Assembly: GCA_964472315.1 (NCBI GenBank)
Contig: CAYYJS010000029.1
Coordinates: 1-40,864 of the forward strand
Direction of reading: 5' to 3'
DNA: 40,864 nt
From: CAYYJS01 sp964472315
Lineage (GTDB): Bacteria; Verrucomicrobiota; Kiritimatiellia; UBA8416
Under the pieces are notes generated by a model. It did not search any database. It was given only the letters and a program-made list of their open reading frames with translations, and was not told the DNA's origin. How positions within the stretch are numbered: position 1 is the first letter of the stretch; each line of letters starts with the position of its first letter. A program made the translations under genes and the position numbers. This document shows, one piece after another, positions 16,550 through 25,300 of this stretch.

Positions 16550-17299
16550 CTACGCGACGTGCGCTTCCCGTTTCACCTCGTTTACGGCTTCATGGTACCG
16601 GTTGCGGAGACTGCCGTCGATCTCGAGCGTTCCGATCTTGAGAATCAGCCCGCCCAGAATAGTCTCGTCGGTCGTCTCGACAAGCTGCACCGCGTCGCCG
16701 AATTTGTCCTTGAGCAAGCTCTCCAGGCGCCGGCGCTGATCGTCGCCGAGCGCGTGGCTGACCGTGACTTCGGCCTTGTTCGACTCCACGGCGATGCTGC
16801 CCTTCTCGATCTCCGCGAAGGCATCCAGAAGCTCGGTGATGAATTGCTTGTTGAGCTGTTCGCTCATGATATCGCTGAACACGAGGCGAAACACCCTGCC
16901 GCCATACTCGACCGACTTCTCCTCCATCTGGCGCGCAATCTGGTCCCGCAGCTTCTGTTCGTTCTTGTGGGCCTGCTCGATGATCTTGGTGCCCTCTTTC
17001 TTCGCATCCGCCAGCGCCTGTTCCTTCAATCGTGCAATCTCGCGCTTCGACTCCTCGCGCCGGGACTGCAGCTCCTTCTCGGATTCGGACTTCCGCCGCG
17101 TGAAGTCCCGTTCGTGCTCCTCGATCTCGCGCTTGATGTCCTCTTCCTTCTTTCGCACTTCGTCCTCGACCAGACGCACCCGGCTGACCGTACGCCCGGC
17201 CAGACCGCCGACGATCAGCCGGATAAACGCGACAATCAGCATCAGGACGACGACATGGAGCACGATGATCGGTATCGCGGTGCGCAGTACTTCTTCCAT
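16550..17299 (-). CDS. F-type ATPase b-delta fusion (peripheral stalk)
   Basis: This 249-residue protein has one transmembrane helix at about 8-28 (IPIIVLHVVVLMLIVAFIRL) and a long charged helix at about 35-135 (EDIKREIEEHERDFTRRK). The latter matches a b subunit dimerisation stalk. The last 110 residues match delta/OSCP, ending ETILGGLILKIGTLEIDGSL (canonical 'LIGGFVIRIGD.VIDGS'). Separate atpF and atpH genes are therefore fused, as known in some actinobacteria. It anchors the catalytic head to the membrane. Start at MEEVLRTA (17299), with TGAGGAAT just before, is preferred to an in-frame upstream extension lacking any homology. Confidence 0.88.
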   Translation of the reverse strand: MEEVLRTAIPIIVLHVVVLMLIVAFIRLIVGGLAGRTVSRVRLVEDEVRKKEEDIKREIEEHERDFTRRKSESEKELQSRREESKREIARLKEQALADAKKEGTKIIEQAHKNEQKLRDQIARQMEEKSVEYGGRVFRLVFSDIMSEQLNKQFITELLDAFAEIEKGSIAVESNKAEVTVSHALGDDQRRRLESLLKDKFGDAVQLVETTDETILGGLILKIGTLEIDGSLRNRYHEAVNEVKREAHVA

Positions 17300-17345
17300 A
17301 GATTCCTCACCCGGGCCACACGACCCGCTTTCTTCTTGCGGACGC

Positions 17346-17561
17346 CTATCCTCGACCAAACAATTGGAACAGAATCAACAGGGCGATCACGGCGATCGCC
17401 TCGGAGAACACCAGCGACACGATCATCGCCTGCAGGATCTTCGGCGCCGCCGACGGGTTGCGCCCCAGCGCCCGTATGCTCGCGTAACCGATCGCGGCGA
17501 TGACGCCGGATGGGCCGATGATCGTCACAAACATGACCAGGAAGATGACAAAATTATCCAC
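17346..17561 (-). CDS. F-type ATPase c subunit (membrane ring)
   Basis: This 71-residue hairpin of two transmembrane helices is joined by the polar loop GRNPSAAP; the conserved R-[NQ]-P that contacts gamma and epsilon is present. The essential carboxylate is Glu near residue 54 in VFSEAIAVIALLIL. Glu is followed by Ala rather than Ser/Thr, which argues weakly against a sodium site and for protons. Helix 1 keeps few of the usual glycines. I choose the GTG start at 17561 (VDNFVIFLV) because GGAGCGAAC precedes it and it gives a normal helix 1; a longer in-frame extension is unlike any c subunit. No a subunit, its required partner, is found in the window. Confidence 0.88.
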   Translation of the reverse strand: MDNFVIFLVMFVTIIGPSGVIAAIGYASIRALGRNPSAAPKILQAMIVSLVFSEAIAVIALLILFQLFGRG

Positions 17562-17586
17562 GTTCGCTCCACTCCGCGTCTGGGTG

Positions 17587-17838
17587 CTACTTCTTCGCCC
17601 GGTGCGGCGACGTCTCCTCAACCAGTATCGTGCATTCGTTGCGATCGAACTTGACCATCCCGCGGTGGATCGGCACCCGCGTGACACCGTCGATCACGAC
17701 ATCGCCGGTCCGAAGAAGGCTGACGATCGGCGCATGGTAATCCAACAGCTCGAACTCCGCAAGGTCGCCGGGAAGAAACACGCGACGCGCCGTCCCCTCA
17801 TGGATTACCTGGCGCGGGCTCAACACCGTCACTTTCAT
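17587..17838 (-). CDS. F-type ATPase epsilon-like subunit, N-terminal domain only
   Basis: This 83-residue protein matches the epsilon N-terminal beta sandwich: MKVTVLSPRQVIHEGTARRV, FLPGDLAEFELLDYHAPIVS and LLRTGDVVI. Usual epsilon is about 130-140 residues with a C-terminal two-helix domain that can insert into the head and inhibit it. Here the protein ends after the sandwich (ILVEETSPHRAKK), so that brake is absent. The stop is genuine, with the c subunit gene starting 25 bases further on. Its ATG overlaps the alpha-2 stop (ATGA), a sign of coupling. Confidence 0.88.
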   Translation of the reverse strand: MKVTVLSPRQVIHEGTARRVFLPGDLAEFELLDYHAPIVSLLRTGDVVIDGVTRVPIHRGMVKFDRNECTILVEETSPHRAKK

Positions 17839-19367
17839 GCCGACGCACCCCCCGGGGCAGCCGTCGGGGCGTCACCCCGCGCCGCATTCGCGCGGATCTC
17901 CGCCAGGAACCCGGCGATGACATCCTTGATCCCGATTTCGACGTCGTCGGTCATCTCGCCGGTCCGCTCGATCGCGTCGACCAGCGACGCCGCGTTCTGG
18001 CCGGCATAGGCGAGGATACCGGCGCAGAAGGCTTCCTTTTCCTCCCGCGTGAGGTTGTCCAGGCACGAGTGCGCGACCGCGTACAGCAGCAGCACAAGCT
18101 CGGGAAACGGCGACAGTTGGTGATGGCCTTGCTGGAACATGGCGCGCATCGCATCGCCCTTGCGCAAGACGGCGTGCGCCTCCTCGGATATGCCCGACGA
18201 CAACCGGCTCAGCCGCTGCACTTCACGGGCATTCGCGTAGTCGGCGCGGAGCGCGCGCGACAAACCGCGCAGAATCGGCGGCTGCGCGCGTCCTCCGACA
18301 ATGGAGACGGACAGCGCAACGTCGATCGCCGGACGCAGGCCCTCGCCGAACAGCGCGCTGCTGAGAAAGATCTGGCCATCGCACATGGACGCCAGGTTCG
18401 ATGGGATGTAGCCGGTCAAGTCGCCCTGAAGCGTCTCGGCCAGCGCCAGAAACGTCATGCTCCCCCCACCGTATTCGGCGCTGAAACATCCCGCACGCTC
18501 CATCAACTGAGTCTGCACGTAAAAAATGTCGCCCGGATACGCCTCGCGTCCGGGCGGACGATCCAACAGCAGCGAAACCTGGCGGTACGCCCACGCATGT
18601 TTGGTCAGGTCATCGAAAACAACCAGAACATCCTGCCCGCGCGCCGCCAGGTAATTGCCCAGCGTAGCGGCCGAGAACGGCACAATGTACTGTTCGGCCA
18701 CCGGAGCGCTGTCGGTGGCGACAAATACCGCCGTATATTCGAGCGCCTTCTCTTCGTTGAGAATGGACAACACCTTCTCGAGACTCGATACCGACTTGCC
18801 GACGCAGCAGTAGATGCAGGTCACGTTGCGCCCCCGCTGCGACAACACCGCGTCGACCGCGATCGACGTCTTCCCGCTCATGCGGTCCCCCAGGATCAGT
18901 TGGCGCTGCCCCTTGCCCAACGGCGTCAGGGCATCGATCACACGACAGCCCGTCGGCAACGACTCCGTGATCGGCCGACGCGCCATCAGGCCCGGCGACG
19001 CGTAGAAGACTTCGGTCTTCTCGTCCGGCACCAGCGGCCCGTGTTCGTCACAGCACTCGCCAAGCGCCGTCATCATGCGCCCGATACAGCCAAACCCCAC
19101 GGGGATACGGAACGGTTCGCTGACGCCGCGGACCGTCTTGCCCATACGGAGTTTCCCGGGATTGCCCAGCACAAGCGACAGCACGCACTCGGAATCGTAC
19201 TCCATCACGAGCCCGCGCACGCCGTCTCCCATGTCGATGATCTCGCCGGTAAGACAGGTGGGCAGGCCGTCGATCCTGGCAATATTCTCTTTGATGTCGA
19301 GAATCGTGCCCGATTCCTCAAGCCTGATCTTAAACAGCGGAAGTTTTAAACTTTTTGAGTTGCTCAT
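17835..19367 (-). CDS. Second F-type ATPase alpha-like subunit, arginine finger lost
   Basis: This 510-residue protein is homologous to AtpA along its length: LILGDRMSGKTS (Walker A), VLVVFDDLTKHAWAYRQVSL, REAYPGDIFYVQ. In the motif that carries the arginine finger (E. coli alpha Arg376, SVSRVGG) it reads SVSIVGG; the codon at 18300-18302 encodes Ile. The Walker A Gln seen in canonical alpha (GDRQTGKT) is Met, as also in the paralog upstream. An extra Ala/Pro-rich tail closes the protein. A strong ribosome site (AGGAGGGG) precedes the ATG, which lies inside the end of the upstream alpha gene (38-base overlap). It is probably a structural or regulatory alpha that blocks or slows one catalytic interface. 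Homology certain, role inferred. Confidence 0.92.
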   Translation of the reverse strand: MSNSKSLKLPLFKIRLEESGTILDIKENIARIDGLPTCLTGEIIDMGDGVRGLVMEYDSECVLSLVLGNPGKLRMGKTVRGVSEPFRIPVGFGCIGRMMTALGECCDEHGPLVPDEKTEVFYASPGLMARRPITESLPTGCRVIDALTPLGKGQRQLILGDRMSGKTSIAVDAVLSQRGRNVTCIYCCVGKSVSSLEKVLSILNEEKALEYTAVFVATDSAPVAEQYIVPFSAATLGNYLAARGQDVLVVFDDLTKHAWAYRQVSLLLDRPPGREAYPGDIFYVQTQLMERAGCFSAEYGGGSMTFLALAETLQGDLTGYIPSNLASMCDGQIFLSSALFGEGLRPAIDVALSVSIVGGRAQPPILRGLSRALRADYANAREVQRLSRLSSGISEEAHAVLRKGDAMRAMFQQGHHQLSPFPELVLLLYAVAHSCLDNLTREEKEAFCAGILAYAGQNAASLVDAIERTGEMTDDVEIGIKDVIAGFLAEIRANAARGDAPTAAPGGASA

Positions 19368-20793
19368 GCAACCCCTCCTGAATCGCCTCGGTCATCTTCC
19401 GACCCGCCACGAGGGCTTCGACAACACCGGGCGTCTGCAGATGAACGAACTCGACAAACCGGAGCAACAGGCCGCGCACGGCGGCCGGGGCGGCCCCATC
19501 CAGCAGCCCGTTCTGCAGACCGAACAACTGGATCACCTGGTCTTCCATGGGAACCGGCATGTTCTGATCCTGCTTCAAGGCCTCCTCCAGCACCTTGCCC
19601 TGCCGCAACCGTATATCCACGTCGCCGGAGGTGCCGGCCTTGATGCGGGTGAGTTTTTCGAGTTCCTTGTGTCGGACATACTCGAGTTTCAGTCGCCCGG
19701 TCGGCTTCTTCATCGCCGGCCACTGCACCCGGTTGCCGATACGGGAAACCGACAGCCCCATGTCGATGGCCGGCTTGAAACCCTCGCCGAACAGCGTCGA
19801 GTTAAGGTAAATCTGCCCGTCGGTCATCGAAATGATGTTGGACGGGATATAGCCGGCGAAATCCCCTTGCTGCGTCTCGATGATCGGCAGGTGCGTCATG
19901 CTGCCGCCCCCCAGTTCCGGTTTCATCTTGCCGGCGCGCTCCACAAGCTGCGAGTGGATGTAGAAGATATCGCCGGGATACGCATCGCGGCCCGGCGCAC
20001 GATCGAGCAGCAGCGAAATCTGCCGGTAGGCCCAGGCATGCTTGGTGAAATCGTCGAACACGACCAGCGTATCGCGCCCCTTCTCGTACATGAAGTACTC
20101 GCCCAGGCTCGTGGCCACGTAGGGCACCAGATACTGCTGCCCCATCGAGTCCGATGCCGTCGCCGACACGATGATCCCGTATTCCCAGACATCTTCATGG
20201 TCGAAGATGTCACGAACGCGCTGCAAGGCGGCTTCCGCCTTCCCGATACCGCAGTAAATGCAGACCACGTTCCGGTTCTTCTGGTTGACGATCGCATCCA
20301 GCGCCACCGTCGTCTTGCCCGACATGCGGTCGCCGAGAATCAACATGCGCTGACCCTTGCCCACGGGGAGCGTCATGTCCACGATCTTCGTGCCGGTTTG
20401 CAGCACATCCGACAACGGCTCGCGTTCCAGCACCGTCGGGGCCGTATTGAAGATCGGATACTCCATGTCCGCTTTGATCGCGCCGTGTCCGTCCCGGGGT
20501 TCGGCCAAGGCGTTGACCGACCGTCCGATCATGTTCTCGCCGACCGGGACACGGAATTCGTCCATCGTCGTCATGACGCGGTCCCCCGGCTTGATGTTCT
20601 GCCGGACCTGCACGATCAGCACGAGCACATAGTCGGGGTCGAAACCGACAATCACGCCCTTGGCGTGGTCGCCGATGGTGACGAGTTGCCCGTTCATGCA
20701 ATTCGTCAACCCGGTGACGCTCACCACGTCCTGACGGATCTCGGCCACCGTGCCGTATTCCTTGAGCTTCAGTAGATTAAGATTGATCGGCAT
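19330..20793 (-). CDS. First F-type ATPase alpha-like subunit, arginine finger present
   Basis: This 487-residue AtpA homologue has LILGDRMSGKTTVALDAI (Walker A), TKHAWAYRQISLLLDRAP, and PAIDMGLSVSRIGNRVQ with the conserved arginine (codon 19741-19743). Compared with ordinary alpha (about 505-515) it is shorter. The N-terminal helix that normally binds delta is reduced: the protein moves from MPINLNLLKLKEYG straight into the beta barrel. Met replaces Gln in the P-loop. Together with beta it should form a working catalytic interface. It is the first ATPase gene, 70 bases after the membrane-anchored protein gene, and overlaps the second alpha gene. The duplication is ancient, since the two copies differ throughout. 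Confidence 0.93.
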   Translation of the reverse strand: MPINLNLLKLKEYGTVAEIRQDVVSVTGLTNCMNGQLVTIGDHAKGVIVGFDPDYVLVLIVQVRQNIKPGDRVMTTMDEFRVPVGENMIGRSVNALAEPRDGHGAIKADMEYPIFNTAPTVLEREPLSDVLQTGTKIVDMTLPVGKGQRMLILGDRMSGKTTVALDAIVNQKNRNVVCIYCGIGKAEAALQRVRDIFDHEDVWEYGIIVSATASDSMGQQYLVPYVATSLGEYFMYEKGRDTLVVFDDFTKHAWAYRQISLLLDRAPGRDAYPGDIFYIHSQLVERAGKMKPELGGGSMTHLPIIETQQGDFAGYIPSNIISMTDGQIYLNSTLFGEGFKPAIDMGLSVSRIGNRVQWPAMKKPTGRLKLEYVRHKELEKLTRIKAGTSGDVDIRLRQGKVLEEALKQDQNMPVPMEDQVIQLFGLQNGLLDGAAPAAVRGLLLRFVEFVHLQTPGVVEALVAGRKMTEAIQEGLHEQLKKFKTSAV

Positions 20794-20863
20794 CGTCGCA
20801 TACTTTCCCGATTACCACGTCTTTCCGGACAAAACCTCTCAGGCACGGCGCGCCCGCCGCCTC

Positions 20864-22153
20864 TCACTCGCCACGACCATACCACCGCAGGAAAAAGAGC
20901 AGACTGACAACCGCCAGGAATCCCAGCACCCCGTAGATGATCAGCCAGGTGGTCCGCTTGTCCGGCGCCGGTATCCTGAAACCCCGCTTGCTCTCCACGC
21001 GCCGGATGGCCGCCTCGACGCGGTTCAGCGATTCCTCGACCGCGTCCAGACGATCGGACTGCCGCCGGAAATAGGCGATATACGCCGCGTTCAGCGCCGT
21101 CGGCGCCGCTTCGGCGGCAATGGCATCCAGATCCGCCGCGGCCCGGGCGATCGTGTTGTCGACGGCCAGCAGGGGCTTGGGGCCCTTCGCCTCGGTCGTC
21201 AGCCGTTCGACTTTGCGCCGCAGATGCTCGACACGCGGAGCGTTGATGTTCCATTTGTCCCGAATGACAACATCGAACGTCCGCGTCTCGCCCGGTTCGA
21301 GTTGGAGGTCGTTCTGATATACGCACGTCACACCGCCATCCGTCCGCACCTGCAGTCCGGCGGGATCGAGAACGTCTTCGATGGTGATCTCCGGCGGCAG
21401 GTCCCGCTTGATCGACACCGGCTTCGGCGCGTCCGGAGAGCGATTCTGCACCGTGATGCGCACCAGCGCCGATCCGTACTCCACCGGCAGACTCGCGTCA
21501 CGCCGCGCACGTCCGGCCATCGGATCCTCCCCAATCAAGGCGTCTCCAGGGTTGATCCCGGACGCCATGGCCAGATTCTCGAGCACGCCGATACTCCCGC
21601 GAACGCGCTCCAGCGCCCGCCGGTTCTCGTCGTACGCCCGAATATGCAAGACCGGCGAGACGCGACTGATCGCGTTCTCGGCCTGCTTCGCCCGCACCTC
21701 GGCCACAAGCGTATCGACAGTGCCCGCCGCTTCCGCCGCCTCCGCCGAGTACGGCGTCCCCTTCAACGCCGCCAGCAGCGTCGCCGCCCGCAACGCGTAG
21801 CTGTCGATGCGGGCCTCGTCGTGCACCCAGATGTCTTCGATGCGGACTTCCCTGACAACGACTTCCTTCGCCTTCAGTTGCAGTTCGCCATGGATGTAGT
21901 AGATGTCATCCTTGACGTCGTACCCGAGCTGCAGCCCGGCCAGATCCACAACATCGTTGGTTCCCACGCCGGACGGCAGATTCGACCGGATCTTGACGAC
22001 CCTTGGAACGTCGAGGGGATTCCCCGCCTGTATCTTGATGACCAACTGCCCCGCCTGGGCAATCCCGGCAATCGCCAGAAAGAGCATCAGGAACCCCGCC
22101 GCAACCCGTCGCGACGCGATCCCGCGGGAACCGTACAAATGACTACCTGGCAT
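20864..22153 (-). CDS. Membrane-anchored exported protein with internal duplication
   Basis: This 429-residue protein has an N-terminal signal (VAAGFLMLFLAIAGIAQAG). It has two tandem copies of the same module, at about 35-190 and 210-370. Each has a beta part with phrases VKIRSNLPSGV/VSIKRDLPPEI, VVDLAGLQL/VLDPAGLQV, GELQLKAKEVV/NDLQLEPGETR and IEDIWVHD/IRDKWNIN, followed by helices. A C-terminal transmembrane helix (WLIIYGVLGFLAVVSLLFFL) ends in RWYGRGE. It is exposed outside the inner membrane with a tail anchor. I do not recognise the family. Heading the ATPase/T2SS operon, it may be a stator, receptor or assembly factor. The ATG at 22153 leaves almost no leader after the predicted promoter; TTG at 22138 with AGGT upstream is an alternative start. 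Confidence 0.75.
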   Translation of the reverse strand: MPGSHLYGSRGIASRRVAAGFLMLFLAIAGIAQAGQLVIKIQAGNPLDVPRVVKIRSNLPSGVGTNDVVDLAGLQLGYDVKDDIYYIHGELQLKAKEVVVREVRIEDIWVHDEARIDSYALRAATLLAALKGTPYSAEAAEAAGTVDTLVAEVRAKQAENAISRVSPVLHIRAYDENRRALERVRGSIGVLENLAMASGINPGDALIGEDPMAGRARRDASLPVEYGSALVRITVQNRSPDAPKPVSIKRDLPPEITIEDVLDPAGLQVRTDGGVTCVYQNDLQLEPGETRTFDVVIRDKWNINAPRVEHLRRKVERLTTEAKGPKPLLAVDNTIARAAADLDAIAAEAAPTALNAAYIAYFRRQSDRLDAVEESLNRVEAAIRRVESKRGFRIPAPDKRTTWLIIYGVLGFLAVVSLLFFLRWYGRGE

Positions 22154-22163
22154 AGCGGTAGGG

Positions 22164-22192
22164 ATACTAACAGTATGGCATGTGCGTGGCAA
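22164..22192 (-). promoter_or_regulatory. Candidate promoter of the ATPase/T2SS operon
   Basis: On the minus strand: TTGCCA (5 of 6), 17 bases, TAGTAT (4 of 6). It lies immediately upstream of the first gene of the long operon, and no equally good promoter was noticed in the short spaces further along. Transcription would start within a few bases of the ATG at 22153, supporting either a leaderless message or use of the TTG at 22138. Confidence 0.4.
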
Positions 22193-22277
22193 TGCGTTAT
22201 CCACGGCGTTGCCGCGGCCTCGCGCCAAATAGGGCGCATTTGCGATTGGATGCAGTCATGGACATTCGCCGTTGTTC

Positions 22278-22355
22278 CCCTGGGAGCGCGGGCGTCTCGC
22301 CCGCAGTTGCCAGACATGTGCATTTTCAAGCGGGCGGGACGCCCGCGCTCCAGGG
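22278..22355. repeat. REP-like inverted repeat, copies 2 and 3
   Basis: Arms 22278-22304 and 22330-22355 are reverse complements except for one gap and one mismatch. The left arm's 22282-22305 is the exact reverse complement of 274-297. It sits between the 3' end of the giant gene (stop at 22386) and the promoter of the ATPase operon, where it could insulate or stabilise the upstream mRNA. Confidence 0.75.
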
Positions 22356-22385
22356 ATGCACCGAATCGCAAATACGCCCCGCCGA

Positions 22386-25300
22386 CTACGGCGCCACAAC
22401 CACGCGATAGAATCGTACACGCGACTCGCCCGCGACGACCACAAACCGGGCCGTCGTATCCGTCGCGCGAACAACCTCGCCCAGCGGCGCCCAGCTCGCA
22501 AGATCGGTGGAGACCTCGACACGGTACCGGTATCCCGGCACCGCCGCCCATTCGAGGGTCAGCGAACCGCCGCCCGCGCCTTCGGACGCGACGCCGATGC
22601 CGCCCACGCTCTGCCGCACCGAACGGATGCGCATCACGGAATCCGCATCCAACGGATCGGTGCCGGCCATCATCTCGGCGTAGTTGCCGGCCCCGTCGCC
22701 ATCCGGATCGTCCATCGCGCCATGACCGTCAGTGGCGCTGCGAGAGCTCAGGCCGACCGTCTCTTCCCAAACGTCGAAAAGTCCATCGCCGTCCGCATCG
22801 ACGGATGACGAACGACTCTCCGATGTTCCGCCGTCCGGCGCCGGGACGTATTCATGGCAGCCCATATCGCAAGCGGCCTGCTGTGGCCGGATGACACCCA
22901 CAAGGTCGATGCGCGGAGCATAGATGTCCGCTTGCCCCTCCCGCTGCATCTGCGATGTTCCCGCGTTGACCGCCGGCGAATTCGACGCCGGCGCGTAGCC
23001 ACCCATCACGAACATCGGATCGCTCGTGATGTTCCCGGGGCCCGGTGTACTCTCCTGGATGCAACTGAAGGTGATGTCCACCGAAGCCACCCGCACGATG
23101 CCGGGGCTGCTCGGCGCCACGTTGCCGTAGACGATCGAGTTGCCCATGAAGGGCGCACCGGCTGTCCATATTCCGCCGCCAGCCACCACCGCCGAGTTCG
23201 ATGCGATCGTGCAGTTCAGAATCGTGGGCGACGCGCCGGCACCGATGTAGATCCCGCCGCCGGTCGCGGATGCCTCGTTATTGACGATCAGACTGTTGAC
23301 GATCATCGGGGCCGACACGCCGCTGATATGCATCCCCGCCCCATGGTCGTCCCAGTTTCCGTCGATCCTGCATCGAGAAATCGTCGGACTGCTGCCGAAG
23401 ACGCGGATGGCCCCTTCATTCTCCTCGAACAGGCATTCCTCGACCAGCGGCGACGCACCGTTCGTGCAGATCAGACCGGCCGTGCCACAGTCCCAGAAGC
23501 GGCATTCACGGATCGTCGGGCTCGCGCCGTTGCACAGTACGCCTTCACCGCCGAAGAATCCCGCCCAGGTATGGATTGTGAACCCTTGGATCACGGTGTT
23601 CGTCGTCTCGTTGGATGAACAGTTGAACGCCCGCAGGAAGCTGTCCGCCAACACCGTGTTCGTATGGGAATGCAGCGACCGAATGGTGATCGCCTTGCCC
23701 TTCGGCTGAACGTTGCGGTTGCCGACGCCCAAATAGGTGCCGGGAAGCACCAGCACGGTCATCCCGCCGCTCGCGGCATCGATGCCCTCCTGGATGGCAT
23801 CGTAAGGCGCATTGTTCGGCTCGCCAGTCGTCGGCATCCGCCCGTTCTCGTTCGGACTGTCGATCGCCGGGTTGCCGGGACCAGGGTCGCCCGGCGCATC
23901 GTCGTCCACGACGACCGGATCAAGGTAATTGTTCGGATCGGAGCCGATCCGGATCTCGGTGTAGTCGTCGAACATGTCGCCATCCGTATCCGCTTTCGTC
24001 GGGTCCGTCGCGTGCGTATTGATTTCGGCCCAGTCAAGCAGCAGATCGCCGTCGGTGTCGTTGGTCCTGGGATTCGTTCCGGCGAGAAACTCGGCCAGAT
24101 TCGTCAACAGGTCGGGTTCCTCATCGTCCGCGGCATCGGTGTCGTCCAGCGGATCGAGACCGTTGTCCACTTCCCAGCCGTCGGGCATGCCGTCGCCATC
24201 GCTATCCGCATCCGTGGGCGAGGTGAGATGGGCGTTGACCTCGGCCCCGTCCAACAGCCCGTCGTCATCGGTGTCGGCGTCTTGCGGGTCCGTCCCGTGC
24301 TGCTGCTCCTGAACGTTGTTCAGACCGTCCGCATCCGGGTCGGTCAAGGCGTCGCCCGCATCGTTCGGGTCGAGTCCATGGCCCGCTTCCCAGCCGTCCA
24401 GCAGCAGGTCGCCATCGGTGTCGTTGGTCGTCGGCGACGTCAGGTGCGTATAGACTTCGTCGAAGTCCGTCAAACCGTCGCCGTCGGTGTCGGTCGCGGG
24501 GTTGTCCATGGCGATGTCGACACCGGCGAGGTCGCCCACGAGCCGAACCGGGTTGTTGCCGTAAGCGCCTTCGGCTTCCCAGGTGTCCTGCGTGGCGTTG
24601 CCGTTCGAATCGAGATAGGCGCGGAAGGTGTAGTTGGACAGTGTCGGCATGTTGGTCACCGCATAGGCGCCCAGCGCACCCAAGACCACGCGGCGGTACG
24701 CGCTCCCGTCCGCGGCGTACTCGACCACGATGTACGGCACACCGGTCTGGATGCCGCCGTAGGTCAGCGTGCCCGACGCGGTGGCCGGGAACGAGGCGGC
24801 GTTGTTCGGGTCGGTAAGGGCGTCGATCTCGCGCCGGTCGTCGAATGTGTCGTCATCCGAGTCGGCATCGTTCGGGTCCGTGTCGTTCTGGAATTCCTCA
24901 AGGTTGGGGACGCCTTCCGCGTCGGGGTCCTCCACGGCATCGGCGGCATTCGTGGCGACCAGCCCGTTGCTCACTTCCCATCCGTCCCACATTCCGTCGC
25001 CGTCCGTATCCCTATTCAGCGGCAGCGTTCCGTTCTGGAACTCCTGCAGGTTCGTCAGGCCATCGCCATCCGGGTCCGCGCCGGCGTCCCCCGGAGACTT
25101 GGGGTTCAACCCCGTGGCCACTTCGAACCCGTCCGGCATCTGGTCGCCATCGGTATCCGCGCTGTTCGGATTGGTTCCGTGCACATAGACCTCGTCGAAG
25201 TCGCTCAGTCCGTCGCCATCGGTGTCGGCGGTGGAGTCGGCGATCGCGATATCGACCCCCGCCACATCGGCCGTCGGCGCGATCGGACTGTTGGTATAGA

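Noticed and set aside
14159..20793. The ATPase as a flagellar/type III export ATPase (FliI-like) or a V/A-type ATPase
   Set aside because: Separate alpha and beta homologues, gamma, epsilon, delta-like C-terminus and a c subunit with RNP loop all match F-type; no V-type A/B/D/E subunits and no FliH/FliJ are present.
20864..22153. This membrane protein as the missing a subunit
   Set aside because: It has a cleavable signal and one C-terminal helix; the a subunit has several membrane helices and a conserved Arg within one.
20750..22894. Long plus-strand frames opposite the ATPase, PilM and GspE genes (also 6236-8167, 14201-16510, 12623-13993)
   Set aside because: High-GC antisense frames, His/Arg/Gln-rich, with no recognisable domains, lying opposite genes with clear homology.
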